NCBI GenBank assembly: GCA_030674155.1
Contig: CM060329.1
Location: 14,563,667 to 14,627,666, forward strand
DNA: 64,000 nt
Source of the DNA: Stramonita haemastoma
Taxonomy: Eukaryota > Mollusca > Gastropoda > Neogastropoda > Muricidae
Direction of reading: 5' to 3'
Shown: positions 10,870 through 23,944 of the stretch, one piece after another
How the letters are laid out: every line of letters starts with the position of its first letter
How positions within the stretch are numbered: position 1 is the first letter of the stretch
Notes under the pieces: generated by a model
What the model was told of the DNA's origin: nothing
Databases searched by the model: none
What the model saw: the letters and a program-made list of their open reading frames with translations, nothing else
Translations under genes and position numbers: made by a program

Positions 10870-12034
10870 ATGTCTGTTGCACCTCAAGGCAACCTATTTC
10901 ATTTTATTGACTGGCAGTTTGGCCAAATGCAACATGGTTTACAAGTGGAGCTGACAGGAATAAAGACAATATTGAGGAAAAATTTCATAGTCTTGAAGAC
11001 AATTTTTCAAGTTTTAACCACTGAATTCAGGCAATTGAAAGAGACAGTTCTTGAGCATGCAGATGACATAAAAGACATGAAAGAAGACAAAGCAGCAATG
11101 CTGGACAGGATAGAGCTGCTTGAAAGAAAACTTGAATCCACTGAACAGGACACCAGGGCACTTAACCTGAGGTTCATTGGCGTTGGTGAAGATATAACAA
11201 GTCAAATCGTTGTAGATGTCCTGAACAGCCATTTACCTTCACCCTGTTGAAGAACCACGGCAAGTGCTTGTCAAGTTCTGGAGATGGGCAGACAGGAATG
11301 CTATCTTGGGTGTTAAGGACCTAAGGGACAACCTGAGAGCAAGTAGTATACGGGTAGCTGCAGACTTTACCACACACCAGAGACACATGCTGGAATTTCA
11401 CAGTGGTCTTGGCAAGACTGCATACTACCACAGCAGAAAACTCTATGTATGGGACAAGGAGCAGTCAGGATCATTCAGCCACAGTCATAGGGAAGTCACC
11501 TGGCCCAGACTACAGTCTGGTAGACAGAATGGATACAACAGAAATGGAAAAGCCTGGTATTCAAACAGTTACCAGGCTAACAGGTATCAAAAGTACAGAC
11601 ACCAGCCAGAGAGACGTCTTTTGGACAACACGCAACAGGATGAGGCTGAGATGTTTCCAAGACACATGCCAAATGGAAACAGGCAACATCAGTACCAGAG
11701 CACGAGACACGGCAAGACCAATAGGCCAGCAGACTTGGAGGATCCCTCAGGCATCAGCTCCAGAGAAGAAAACAGACCTAGAGACTTCGTGCTATCCAGA
11801 CATCAGGACCATGGAAGGAGTGCCCCTGTGCCAGTTGTTCCTGGCACCAGGTCATACAGGGAAGTTGTGCAAAATGGTAAATCATGTGAACACAACAAAT
11901 GCATCATGAGAAAAAACTATTCCCAAAAATATAGTGATAAGAATGCAAAGACTACCAGAAGAAGCACCAGAATTTCAAATGGTCTACAAAAAGTCACAAG
12001 GCAAAGCTTGGTTCTCTCTGAGGAAGAGTGTTGA
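10870..12034 (+). pseudogene. LINE ORF1, L1-type nucleic-acid-binding protein (frameshifted)
   Basis: In L1-type elements ORF1 encodes a trimeric RNA-binding chaperone made of a coiled coil, an RRM and a C-terminal domain. Here the frame from ATG 10,870 gives a heptad-rich segment (residues about 45-95, with LKETVLEHADDIKDMKED and LDRIELLERKLESTEQD) followed by TRALNLRFIGVGED, which fits the coiled-coil to RRM transition. It stops at about 11,250. Another frame (from 11,264) continues with VLVKFWRWADRNAIL and SIRVAADFTTHQRHML, which fits the C-terminal domain. A basic Gln/Arg/His-rich tail follows. The break near 11,245 is a frameshift, so the protein is inactive as read. Confidence 0.7.
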
Positions 12035-12790
12035 CATAACTGACAACTATCAGCATCAATGCAGTAGTATGGAAGAATCCATCCACACTGAGAAATTAAA
12101 CAGTGCTGATGTCATTCTCAAATCAACTGAGAATAAATGTAACAAGCTTGACAGGGGCAACACTATGACAAGTGACGATGACAATGTACTGAGTGACACA
12201 GATAACATTATAGAGCCTCAAAAAGAAGCTGTTCATGTAGATGCATCTATCAGGTTTAGAAAAAAACAGTAATTTCAGTGAGGACTCTGAACTGCAGCCA
12301 GGCACAAAGCATATCACACAGAAAGACAAATGAGAACAATAATGAGAACAATAAAGTTAAGACAAATGAGACCAACTTAGGTGATACAATAAGTAAAGAT
12401 GACAATGTGCACCATTCTGTTGATAGACAGGACAATGAACATGGTAGACAAGTCAGTGAAGATACATGTGATCAACCTGATCAAGAGAAGGGCCAGACCC
12501 CAACAAACTTGCCTGCACCACGCAGTGTACGACCAAGGAGGGCTGCATCTAGCTCTTGAATAAACAAACACACATGCCAGAAAACTACAGTTAGATCCAG
12601 TAGTCAGGGCAACATTGTCGAGTCTTTTAAAAAAGCTGAGTCTGTCAATCATGCAGGGGACAAAAACAGACCGCAACAGTCTGTGCCCCAGCACAAGAAG
12701 AAGGGTGCTTCAGGCACCAGCAAAAAGGGATTCGGCCGGGCCACTTTACCTGAAAGCATGTCCTCAAGAAAAGAGGATCTGATCATTTCA
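12035..12790 (+). pseudogene. LINE family A linker between ORF1 and endonuclease
   Basis: Asp/Asn/Thr/Lys-rich frames such as DDDNVLSDTDNIIEPQKEAV and NENNNENNKVKTNETN, ending in VRPRRAASSS and a Lys/Gly-rich stretch near 12,690-12,740. The region is low in complexity and changes frame several times. Its value is that the reverse complement of 1-689 matches it, which shows it belongs to the mobile family. Confidence 0.6.
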
Positions 12791-13944
12791 TGTTCAAGTG
12801 AAACCACCTTTGTACAAAATGTAAATTATCATTCAGTAAAATTCCTTAATTGCAATATAAAATGGTCTCCTTCCAAAACTAGAAAATGTTGATTTCATTA
12901 ACTTCCTCACTTCTTATGAATTCATATGTTTATAAACACTGAAACATTTGTTGGTTTTGAATTTGAATCTGATTTATTTAGTGATTATGTAATATTCACC
13001 TCAAAGGCAAAGAAATTATCTCAGCAAGGGCAATACTCTGGTGGTGTGGTTGTTTTAGTGAGAAAAACATTTGCTAAATTTATAGAGCGTGTCCATGTTG
13101 AGCAAGAAAATTTTGTTGCTTTAAGAATTCATAAAGGTCTTTTTGCAACAGATAAGAATATTATGTTTATATGCTGCTATAATACCCTATAGGATTCTCC
13201 ATTCTGGAATGGTCAATGAGATGAATTTGGCTGTTAGAGCAATGTTTAGCACATTTATATGATTTGCATAGTGATTTTTATATTTTGTTAAATGGAGATT
13301 TAAATGCCAGAACAGCACATAAGAATGATTTTTTCAATGGGGACAGCACTGATTTGAAGAAATCTCTGCTTCCTAGTGACCAATTCCTAAGGAAATCACA
13401 TGATAGCACTGTGAACAACTTTGGTGAACAACTGATAGAATTTTGTAATATGTATGATTGTCTTATATTGAATGGGCTGAGTGAAGTAAATTTTGATGAA
13501 AGTTGTACGTATGTTGGATACACAGTGGAAAGCACTGGATTATTTTTTTCATATATTGAACTTTTTTCTTCAATTCAAATACTATCCTTAGTTTTTGAAA
13601 ACTTTGTAGGGTCTGATCACTTACCTATTGTTCTAGAAGTGAAGGTAGCTGGAAACAGCAACGACTGTCCTGATAACAAAAAAGTAAATGACAATGCTGT
13701 GTTTGAGAAATTTATCTGGAATGATGCACAAGAAAATGAATTCAAGAAAGCATGGGAGGGCAGGGATGTTCAAAACAGATTGAAAATGGCCATAAATGAT
13801 TTAGATGATGAAGTAGACAGAGCTTTACATATATTTTTAGAATGTATAAAAGAGTCTAGCAAATGCATGCTCAAAAGATGTGGTATTTATAGAACAAAAA
13901 GATCAGAGTGGTTTGACAGTGAATGTAAAAATGCTATAAAATAA
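12791..13944 (+). pseudogene. LINE apurinic-like endonuclease domain (broken)
   Basis: This domain nicks target DNA to prime reverse transcription. The N-terminal strand reads VKFLNCNIKW (12,838 on); then ETFVGFEFESDLFSDYVIFT and GGVVVLVRKTF occur in one frame to 13,192. After a short frameshifted gap the frame from 13,264 gives ILLNGDLNART (the GDxNA core with the catalytic Asp/Asn) and GSDHLPIVLEV (the SDH motif with the catalytic Asp/His). The conserved Glu region near ETFV is kept. A frameshift or stop near 13,195 and a stop at 13,942 separate it from RT. Confidence 0.8.
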
Positions 13945-14361
13945 AGAATGTAGAAAAAAATTAAAACACTTTAGAACAAGTTGAAAAGAAGTAGATAGGC
14001 AAATGTATGTTACGGCTAGAAAACAATACAGACATCTGCTGAAAACCAAAAGACACACATTTAGTAAGCAAAAAACTGAAGCATTAGCAAAGGAAATCAA
14101 CAATGGCTCACACTTCTGGAATAAGCTGAGGAAAATGGGTTGCGCAAACAAAAAAAAAGTAGTAAATAGTATTAGTACAGATGAGTGGTATAACCATTTC
14201 AAAACTGTTTTCCAAGGTAATAACAAAGAACTTGAAAGGGATAACAGTGTTGAACTTGAACTTCCAGAGCAAACAGATAATACATTGAATAAAGAAATGT
14301 TAGAAGTAGAAGTTGTTCAGGCAGTAGGTAGACTTAAAAAGGGTAAAACTAGTGGGATAAA
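13945..14361 (+). pseudogene. LINE family A RT, N-terminal part
   Basis: The frame from 14,003 reads MYVTARKQYRHLLKTKR, then WYNHFKTVFQG and VVQAVGRLKKGKTSGI. This is the pre-RT and first finger motif (the KSPGxDG-like signature) of non-LTR reverse transcriptases. The frame is cut at 14,361 by an inserted LINE 3' end and resumes at 14,697 with NNILAEML, which would be the natural continuation (GI-NNILAEML). The break is therefore insertional. Confidence 0.8.
14348..14361. repeat. Target-site duplication, left copy
   Basis: ACTAGTGGGATAAA, repeated exactly at 14,683-14,696 on the other side of the insertion. The first three bases overlap the ACT tail repeat, so the true duplication is 11-14 bp. 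Confidence 0.85.
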
Positions 14362-14616
14362 TGGCACTGCAGCAAATGGCGCAGTGTTCTCCACAAACAG
14401 CTGAAGTGTGGTGAAGAAAAGATCCACACCACAGCAAACGAAAAGAGAGCCAAGTGGAAGCATGTGCTCCAGCCACCTCAACAAGCCACATCTGCATCAG
14501 ATGCAACAGAGACTGTCACTCCTGCATTGGACTGACCAGCCACAGCCAGCGTTGTCACTGAACAAATGACCTTTCTTTTGGCGCGAATTCCATAGTCGAC
14601 ACCGACTGATGGAGGC

Positions 14617-14670
<54 letters not shown>

Positions 14671-14682
14671 ACTACTACTACT
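14362..14682 (+). mobile_element. Nested LINE 3' end with zinc-finger C-terminus and (TAC)n tail
   Basis: The 321-bp insert is flanked by a 14-bp TSD. One frame reads ICIRCNRDCHSCIGLTSHSQ and then RCH with a stop: a C-x2-C plus H/C zinc-finger-like C-terminus of a kind I associate with the end of RT proteins of one invertebrate LINE group. After a short 3' untranslated region containing CCATAGTCGACACCGACTGA it ends in about 22 TAC/ACT triplets, the element's tail. Only the last protein residues are present, so it is severely 5'-truncated; a SINE that borrowed the LINE end is the alternative. Confidence 0.8.
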
Positions 14683-14696
14683 ACTAGTGGGATAAA

Positions 14697-15660
14697 CAAC
14701 ATTTTAGCTGAAATGTTACAGACTGGTAGCAGTAATATTATAATGTTTCTAAAAAGATTATTTAATGTTATTTTTTTAACAAAGTATTTACCCACAGGAA
14801 TGGTCAAAAGCCATAATTATACCATTGCATAAAAAAGGAAACATAAATGATGTGGATAACTATAAGGGAATATCTCTCTTAAGTATTATATCTAAATGTT
14901 ATACGTCAATATTTAATACACGACTATACACTTGGTTGGTTAGCAACAACTTTATTTCAGAATATCAAAAGCAGGGTTTCGAAGAAAATATTCAACAACT
15001 GATCAAATATTTACACTCTATGCGGTTATTCAGAGCTACTTGAACAAAAAAAGGAAGAAAACTCTATGTTGCTTTTGTGGATTTCTGAAAAGCTTTTGAT
15101 TCTGTTCAACATAACATACTCATGCAGTACATTCAAAATCAAGATGTACATGGGACATTCTTTGCTGCACTGCAAGCTATGTACAGGTCATTAAAATCAT
15201 GCGTTCGAGCTATGTTGGAATTAACTGAAATGTTTGATTGTCCCATTGGGGTAAGACAAGGCTGTGTTCTTAGTCCGACACTGTTTTCTCTATTTATAAA
15301 CCAGCTATCAGATCAAATCGAAGATAAGGGTAAACACGGGGTGCAATTATTTCCAGATATTATGGAACTATTTATCTTGTTATTTGCAGATGACGTAGCA
15401 TTAATATCAAAAACACCGAGTGCTGTAATAAGATAAAGTTAAATGTAAACATAGATAAAACAAAAGTTATGGTATTTAGAAAAGGGGGGTTTCTGGGTAA
15501 ACATGAAAAATGGTTTTATGATGGTAAGAGCTTAGAGGTAGTAAACAGTTACTGTTATTCAAGTTCACAACTATGATCCACTAGTGGAAAAAATGGTATG
15601 AGACATTTAGTAACAAAAGGGGAAAAGACAGCTTAAAATAGTTTTTTTTTGAAACATAAA
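14697..15660 (+). pseudogene. LINE family A RT, catalytic core
   Basis: Broken frames carry the RT motifs in order: YKGISLLSIISKCYTSIFN (14,860), a degenerate QKQGFEENI finger, VDF-KAFDSVQHNI around 15,075 (motif A with catalytic Asp), IGVRQGCVLSPTLFSLFINQ (15,246, motif B) and LLFADDVALISKTPS (15,380, motif C with catalytic Asp pair). Further on, MVFRKGGFLGKHEKWFYDG fits the LINE palm to thumb region. Stops near 14,830, 15,042 and 15,436 and several frameshifts disable it. The motif residues themselves are conserved. Confidence 0.85.
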
Positions 15661-16510
15661 GATGACAGCAAATACTTTTTTCAAAATTTTTGATACAAAA
15701 ATAGAACCAACTTTGCTATATGCCGCTGAAGTATGGGGAACAAACCAGTTAGAACATATAGAAAAAGTTCACATGATGGCATGCAAAAGATTTTTAGGGG
15801 TGCCAAACAAAACCCCAAACAAAATGATATATGGAGATTTGTGTAGGTATCCACTCTATGTAAATTCATACACTGCCTGTATACAATATTGGTTTAAGTT
15901 ATTAGAAATGAATAGCGAAACGGTTACCACACAAGGCGTATCAAATGCTGTTGCATCTAGATAACTTAGGAAAACAGTGTTGGGTTTCGAAAATAAGAAA
16001 TTTTATGCTTAACTGGATTTAACATTGTATGGTTGCAACAGAGTGTTGGGGATGTCAAAAAGTTTCTAAACATATTTAAACAGAGACTCATTGATTTGTT
16101 TATTCAAGAATGGTCAGGAACTATAAGAGATCATGATAGATATCAACCTTATAGATCATTTAAGACTATTTTCAAATAATGAAAGTTATGTACTATATGT
16201 TGAAAGTTATGTCTTCGTGTTGCCATTATGCAATTAAGGTTTAATGTACTCCCACTTCATAACAATGTACATCACTATAGTGAATCTGTTCATGATAAAT
16301 TCTGTCCATTTTGTAAGAACCAGATTGAAAATGAAAACCATTTTGTGCTGTGTATGAAGATATAAGAGTAAAATTCCTAAGAGAATCAAAAGAACTTTCT
16401 TTGCATTGGTTAATCAGAACCTCAGATCCTATCCACAAATACAATTTATCTAAATTTGTGTTCCATGCAATCAATAGGCGGAAAAAAATACTGTAAGTCT
16501 ACAGGTAATC
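15661..16510 (+). pseudogene. LINE family A C-terminal region with CCHC-like motif
   Basis: An open frame from 15,662 reads FFKIFDTKIEPTLLYAAEVW, then VHMMACKRFLGVPNKTPN and DLCRYPLYVNSYTACIQYW. After further frameshifts, FCPFCKNQIENENHFVL at about 16,298 gives the C-x2-C plus H Cys/His motif typical near the C-terminus of this LINE group, and the frame ends close to VFHAINRR. The last 60 bases match 690-770. No poly(A) tail is visible. Confidence 0.75.
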
Positions 16511-16711
16511 CTGTGATGTAGTACCTTTATCTATATCGCGTATTATAAAAAATGTATCATGACTATGTTTTTCCTTATTTCCCACTTCTATACTAATGTC
16601 TCCGATTCAAATCATTACAGTAAAAGTGAAATGTACATTGTGGTTAGACAACTGTCCTGAAGATTTGAACTGTAGTGGGTATGAGATGTATAAGCTTAAG
16701 TTAACCAGTGA

Positions 16712-16745
16712 TTTTACGTCCTTCCACATAAAATGATACTGGACG
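16712..16745 (-). mobile_element. Conserved retroelement 3' terminal motif
   Basis: TTTTACGTCCTTCCACATAA followed by AATGATACTGG resembles the termini at 28,986-29,027 and 29,237-29,278, which belong to the 3' ends of minus-strand LINEs. Here only the terminus is visible, followed by an AAT array. Confidence 0.5.
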
Positions 16746-16794
16746 GGGTAGGGGGAGGGAATTAAAAAAAATAAAAAAATAAAATGATGATGGT

Positions 16795-16823
16795 GATGAT
16801 AATAATAATAAACAACAACAAAC

Positions 16824-16892
<69 letters not shown>

Positions 16893-16902
16893 TAAAATAA
16901 TA

Positions 16903-16966
<64 letters not shown>

Positions 16967-17030
16967 GTAATAGTAATAGTAATAGTAATAATAATAAAAT
17001 AAAAATAAGATAAAGATGAATAGATAGATA
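16795..17030. repeat. (AAT)n array
   Basis: Long AAT/ATA trinucleotide array with TAGTAA variants near 16,970. Poly-Tyr and poly-Ile frames are artefacts. Confidence 0.95.
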
Positions 17031-17254
17031 AAATAAATAACGAAATTAATAAATTTTAAAAGAAAACAATAAAACAAAAACCCAAACCCCCTTAACATAA
17101 AATCTAATTATGATAATAACAGTTGAAAAATTGGTGAAAAGACGAGGGAAAGGGAGAGACAAAGACAGAGAATAGTTGGGGGATGGAATGACTAAAGATA
17201 AATAAAGATTCAAGAAAAATATGCACACACACAAAAATTTAGATTGAATGTTAG

Positions 17255-17255
<1 letters not shown>

Positions 17256-17341
<86 letters not shown>

Positions 17342-17388
17342 GTGTGTGTGCGTGCGCGCGCGCGCATTTTGTGTGTGTGTGTGCGTGC

Positions 17389-17475
<87 letters not shown>

Positions 17476-17492
17476 GTGTGTGTGTGTGTGTT
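17256..17492. repeat. (TG)n compound array
   Basis: About 115 TG dinucleotides, interrupted by TGCG/CGCG blocks near 17,336-17,365 and 17,382-17,395. Confidence 0.95.
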
Positions 17493-17559
17493 GGTGCAGT
17501 TGTGGCTGACGATATCCTCATTACATTAAGGGAACTGTATGCTAAACACTAAATTAACA

Positions 17560-18392
17560 GGAGAGAATAAAATTCATAACAGAACAGCATTGATATAACT
17601 ACAACAAATGCCCTATAGGACTTAACAATAAACCTTTAGCAATAGCAAACACTAACTTAATATTCTCCAAAACTTGTTCAAGGGAAGTTTCATGAAAACT
17701 GGGTAAGTAAGGTTTTAAAGTCTTGCATTCAAGTACAATATGATTTTTTCCACATAAGCATTTAACATCCTTGCTAAATTTTGTGATAAAAGCATTTAAT
17801 CGGATTCTATAAAATAATGCCTCAAGCTGTCTTTCTTTGATCACACTTCTATAAGTCTTTAACTGATGTATGCTTTCACAAACACTTTTCTCTGGTTGGA
17901 ACCCATTTTACAATCTGTTCTTTGCTGTATTATTTCATTGAATATATTTGAGGATGCTTGTTCTAACATGTGGTATCCTTCTTGGATAGACAAAGGAATA
18001 TGTAGCTCAATGTTTTCACTTTTATTAATTGCACCTCTTTTTGCAGCCCAATCAACCCATTCATTTGAGTACAATCCTATGTGTGAAGGTACCAAAGAAG
18101 GTGACAAATATACCTCTTAAACTTAAAAGGTGTACAATGTGTTTTACATCTAATATAAAATTCGAATGATTCTTGTAATCTGCAGATTTTATAGCATATA
18201 AAACTGATTTAGAATCAACACAAAGTAAAATATGGTAAAAACAATATGGATGATACATATGTATGTTAAAGCCATTAAGATTGCAACCAGTTCAGCTGTA
18301 AATATTGACCGATTTACACCAATATAATGTGATTTTTCAAGTAAATTGTGTGCCAACGTATATGTCCATAAATATTGATAGTTATTTAAAGC
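17560..18392 (-). pseudogene. LINE RNase H domain and C-terminus (family D fragment)
   Basis: Minus-strand frames give RNase H motifs in order: FTAELVAILMAL (catalytic Glu, about 18,285), LCVDSKSVLYAIKS (catalytic Asp, about 18,210) and VPSHIGLYSNEWVDWAAKR (final catalytic Asp, about 18,070). The C-terminal LEALFYRIRLNAF and CLCGKNHIVLECKTLKPYLP (Cys/His motif) follow down to 17,600. RNase H removes the RNA strand after reverse transcription in I-type LINEs. The first catalytic Asp (TDGS) is missing because the fragment begins after it. Several frames are needed, so it is dead. It parallels 29,290-30,150. Confidence 0.8.
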
Positions 18393-18394
18393 GC

Positions 18395-18775
18395 ATAATG
18401 ACACAATTTAGATTTGGTACTTCGGATACCAATGGGCATTATTATTGCCACAAATCTTCAATGCCCAATTTGTAAATGCTCAGTAGAAGATGAAATCCAT
18501 TTTGTGCTTTCCTGTCCAGGGTTAAGAGATATACGAGAGCAGTTCATACCACAAAAGTACTATAGAGATCCACGTTTATTCAGACTGGTTTAGTTATTAG
18601 CTTCCACAAATGAGTGTATTGTAAAAGAACTGGCAATATATGTTAAAGCATTTAAAAAGAGAAGTATCTATGTTACATAACGCCATTATATGTCCATCAT
18701 ATATTTTCTTGCTTTATTTGCATTCCCCCTTCTAAGGGCCATGGCCTTTATGAATAAACATTTCATTTCTCTCTC
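18395..18775 (+). pseudogene. LINE 3' end (family B) with GGCC palindrome
   Basis: MTQFRFGTSDTNGHYYCHK, a +1 frameshift, then CPICKCSVEDEIHFVLSCPG, LRDIREQFIPQKYYRDPRLF and a C-terminal LAIYVKAFKKRSIYVT with a stop at about 18,678. The protein end aligns with the minus-strand copy at 61,690-62,215 (SVEDEIHFVL versus GVEDEKHFVL; IPQKYYRDPRLF versus IPSKYHNDSCAF). The 3' untranslated region ends in AAGGGCCATGGCCTTTATGA, AATAAACATTTCATT and a short TC run. It lies head-on against the minus-strand RNase H fragment. Confidence 0.8.
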
Positions 18776-18803
18776 TCTATTGATTGCTTGATATATATCT
18801 GTG

Positions 18804-18962
18804 TGCGTGCTGCGTGCGTGCGTGCGTCTCTGCGTGCGTGCGTGTGTGTTGTCTGGTGTGGTGCGTGCGTGGTGTGTGGTGTGTGTGCGTGTGTGTGTGT
18901 GTGTGGTGTGTGTGTGTGTGTGGTGTGTGTGTGTGTGTGTGTGTGTGTGTTGGTGTGTGTTG
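18804..18962. repeat. (TG)n / (GTGC)n array
   Basis: Imperfect TG array with GTGC units at the left end. Confidence 0.95.
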
Positions 18963-19136
18963 TGCGAGCGGGCGACTGACAGACACAGACACAGTCATGG
19001 ACACAGAGATCGTGACAGTGAGCCTGAGAGACACAGAGATAGAGAAACTGGTGTAAGTGAATTTCGTGAGGTCAAGTTTAGAAACATCTCCCCTGTAACG
19101 TTTGACGTACAGACACATGTAAGGTAGATTTTATTT

Positions 19137-19197
19137 TTTGAATTATTCTTTTATATCAAGGATAATGGAATAAGCACTCTTTTGCTTTTTTAGACAG
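19137..19197 (-). mobile_element. SINE family 2 terminal fragment
   Basis: ATTCTTTTATATCAAGGATA, ATGGAATAAGCACTCTTTTG and CTTTTTTAG match the family 2 terminus; the rest is absent. Confidence 0.65.
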
Positions 19198-21300
19198 GGT
19201 GGGAGCATTGTCCAAGATGTGAGAGGAAGGGTGGGGATGGGGGAGCATACAGTGGAGAAAAATAAGTAGGAAAAAAAAAGTTTAGAATAAAAAGAAACTG
19301 AGATGAAAAGGGTTTATCAGGTTGTTGCCCATCAAAAAGATCTATTTTGTTAATACTGTTCTGTCGGCAAAGTCTACAAACCATTAAAAAGAAGGAGCGT
19401 TGGAAAAAAGAACTTCATTAACACTATCGAACACGGCGAGCTAGCAAACAATCATGCCTCACTTTTTCAACATTCAGTACACCATCATCACACACTGGCT
19501 GAATAGGCATAGGTAGCACAGGCAGGTATTTGTGAAGGGGCAGCAGCATCAAGAAGAAACGTGACAGGAGATGTATACAGAGTGAGAAGAGAAGGGAAAA
19601 GAAGAAAAGGAAGGGACGTAACAGAGCGCATTGTCGACATAGCCGGGTCTGAAAGCAGGGATGTTCGTGTTTCATGTTCCATCCACAGAGGAGGGCAGTA
19701 TTCTCCCTCCTGCTGGGTCAACAGCTGAAAGAAGCAGATGCTGTGCTGATAGCTCTGTCCACAAAACAGGCAGACAAAAACAGTTCAGGAAAGAGAATAC
19801 ACCATGATAGAAGTGTGATATGAGTTGTGTGCCCAGCAGGAGTGTGGAATTAATCAGAGTAAATATTGATTTCTTTTTCTGTGCTAGTAGGCCATGTATG
19901 CTGGCTGTGTGCAGATCATTAACGACTTTTGTGCGAGGCTAATTGAGATCGTGTAGGTACAGACACAAAGAGCCTGAAACATGGAGATCTGTCACAAAAT
20001 TACTTACACTATATTATGCTATCGCTTTGAGCCTCAATGGAGCGTTTAACTGTGTATTCAAGCTTTACTAATGAATGCTTAGAGTTGCACAATCATAATG
20101 TCAATCTTACCTTTTTAGGGAGTCAAAGTGACCTCATGTCGAGTTAACTTGTCATATAAATGGGAGTTGAAATGAAAAAGAATTCTATGGAGAAAGGATT
20201 TCGGATTTTGACAATCCTCACATGTGTCACTTTCATTCAGCTTTACATTACGTGGTCATTCTCATTTTCTCTGTTTTCATTTGAAACATAAAACAGTAAA
20301 TAGAGACAAATAATTTTTCGCCACTGCACGGATTTACATGTGCATTTAGAATGATCTAACAGGCACAAGAAAGAAGGCGGTGAGGGGGCAAGAAGAACAG
20401 GGAAATGATGACCACAAAGACACAGGTTTGAAAAGAAAAAAAAGGAATCAGACTCCATAGAGTCGAACAACACTGGAAGCACGAACTCATATTGACACTG
20501 TTCCATTAGACACAGGCCGTCAGTGAGAACGACTATCAAACAGACACCTTTGTTAACACTGCCCTTCCAGACAGCAAGCAAACAGACCGACAAGGGCTGA
20601 TATTGTCCACCCGTCAGGACATCCCCAGCACACGCTTGCTGAAATAGCCTCTCTTTGCAAAGTAACATCCTTAACAAGGAACGTGACAGAATTTGTGTAC
20701 CTGGTTAGGACTGAAAGACGAAGAAGAGGAATGGTTCCAGTGAAAGCTGGAGACAGGAAGAGGAATGGTTTCGGCCAGAGGATGCTGCAGGTAGGAAGGG
20801 GAAGAAGAGAAATGGTTTCGGAGGAAGCTGGTTGAAAGAAAGACAGAAGAATAGTTCCAGAGGAAGCTGGGGTCAGTGTCTCACAGCAGTGATGTTAATG
20901 TTTCTTTCACAATCAACAGAGGATTCCCCTGACCAGTGGTCAGCGTTGATGCAGACACTTTACTGCTATTAACGATGTCCACAAAGAAAGCCGAAAAGAG
21001 GATTTTGTTCGACTGGATTCAGGCCTTGTTTCTTTTTTAATGAGCAATTACAAAACCAGTGTGTGACAAGACCTGAGAAATTATCTTTTGTTCGAAACGG
21101 GGCTTTCTTGTTCAGATTCAGTATTCTTAGCTGGATTATGTAACTGTCATAAATATATATAAAGATAGTGCAGAAGCACATAAAACATGGTATAGAATTG
21201 GTTGGTGAATAAAGTTTAATTTAAATTAATTCAGCTCAGATATTTTATCATCTCAAGCCATGTGCGTTGCAAGAGAAGGATTAGAGAACCTAAGGATAAA
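19198..21300. other. Non-coding stretch with diverged tandem modules
   Basis: No protein or RNA gene is recognised. Purine-rich imperfect repeats of a GAAGAGGAATGGTT-type unit recur about four times at 20,716-20,870, spaced 40-50 bp. Looser resemblances (TTAACACT, GCAAACA, GCTGAATAG or GCTGAAATAG) between 19,420-19,505 and 20,550-20,650 hint at an older duplication. Confidence 0.4.
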
Positions 21301-21450
21301 AGAATGAATTACATACATGCCACGACGGAGCCTAAACGACCAAAGAAAATCAAGACATGAGGCCCTTAGTGCAAGAAACATAACTTACTTGAGCAGCCTC
21401 TTTTTGCAATCCCCACAATACCAGACTGTTCCTTCACGTGCATGTGTAAA

Positions 21451-22808
<1,358 letters not shown>

Positions 22809-22810
22809 TA

Positions 22811-22846
22811 CTACTACTAATGATAATAATAATAATAATAATAATA

Positions 22847-22899
<53 letters not shown>

Positions 22900-23035
22900 T
22901 TAAATAATAATAATAACAACAACAATAACGACAATGACAATGATAATGATAATAATGACAATGATAATAATGACAATGATAATACTGATAAAAAATGACG
23001 ATGATGAGGATGAGGATGATGAGGATATGATGATG
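22811..23035. repeat. AAT / CAA / GAT-type array
   Basis: Degenerate trinucleotide array continuing to the right of the DNA transposon; before the insertion it was probably joined to the array on the left. Confidence 0.9.
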
Positions 23036-23053
23036 ATGGCTTGTATCAACAAG

Positions 23054-23133
23054 CAACTCGATTTGTTTGCTTTACAAGATTCAGCGCTAGGCCTATATTA
23101 ATAACATACTACATCATCATCATCATCCCATCA

Positions 23134-23185
<52 letters not shown>

Positions 23186-23356
23186 CAACAACAATGACGA
23201 CGACGACGACGATGACAATAATAATGATAATAATGATAATAGCAACAACAATGATAACAAAACAACAAACAACAACAACAAAACAACAAGAAAACAAGAA
23301 CAAAACAATAAAATAACAACAATCAACAAAAAATAATAATAATAATAATAATAATA

Positions 23357-23393
<37 letters not shown>

Positions 23394-23577
23394 TTAATAA
23401 TAATAATAATAATATAATAATAATAATAATAATAATAATAAAATAATAAATAATAATAATAATATACTGTGCTGCTACATGCTGCTGCTGCTGTGTGCGC
23501 TGATGATGATGATGATTTGTAGTATGTTATTAATATAGGCCTAGCGCTGAATCTTGTAAAGCAAACAAATCGAGTTG
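23054..23577. repeat. Perfect 60-bp inverted repeat around trinucleotide arrays
   Basis: 23,054-23,113 (starting CAACTCGATTTGTTTGCTTT) is the exact reverse complement of 23,518-23,577, 60 of 60 bases. The 404-bp interior consists of ATC, AAC and AAT arrays, with ATC units facing inward from both arms. No coding capacity is visible. Confidence 0.9.
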
Positions 23578-23594
23578 TGTATTACACATCGCAA

Positions 23595-23665
23595 TAATTC
23601 ACGGCAATCCGAACTTACCACCTTGTTATCCAGATACTGAGGCTCCATTGAAAATCATTAAACGT
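23595..23665 (-). pseudogene. Second transposase-related fragment
   Basis: The sequence around AATTCACGGCA, ACTTACCACC and GTTATCCAGATACTGA matches the transposase remnant at 22,400-22,460 with substitutions and a small deletion. Only about 65 bp survive. Confidence 0.55.
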
Positions 23666-23944
23666 GCTCGCATTGCAAAGCACAGACAACTTCTGCAACA
23701 ACACCACATTTACACACACGCACATGCACACACAGCAGGTTTAAGTAGGGTGGTGGAGATGAAAGAAGTGGCTTTTAAAAAGTACAAAAAGACATGAGAG
23801 GAAAACATCAAAGGACATTTTTCGTATTTAAGAAAATGTGACCTTTTACAAAGGCTCCAGTAGCCTGGCATAGCCTTAATCTGTAATCATCAAAATTACT
23901 TCCCGAAAATGACAAAGGCAATACAAGTCTTTTTTTTAACAAAG

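Larger units (their letters stand above)
10870..16510 (+). mobile_element. LINE family A, near full length, with nested insertion
   Basis: The order is that of a two-ORF non-LTR retrotransposon: ORF1 (10,870-12,034), a degenerate linker (12,035-12,790), endonuclease (12,791-13,944), RT (13,945-15,440) and a C-terminal region ending in a Cys/His motif (to about 16,510). A foreign LINE 3' end occupies 14,362-14,682. Many frameshifts and stops make this copy non-autonomous. Pieces of the same family lie at 1-689 (minus) and 690-800 (plus). I do not assign a formal clade. Confidence 0.85.
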
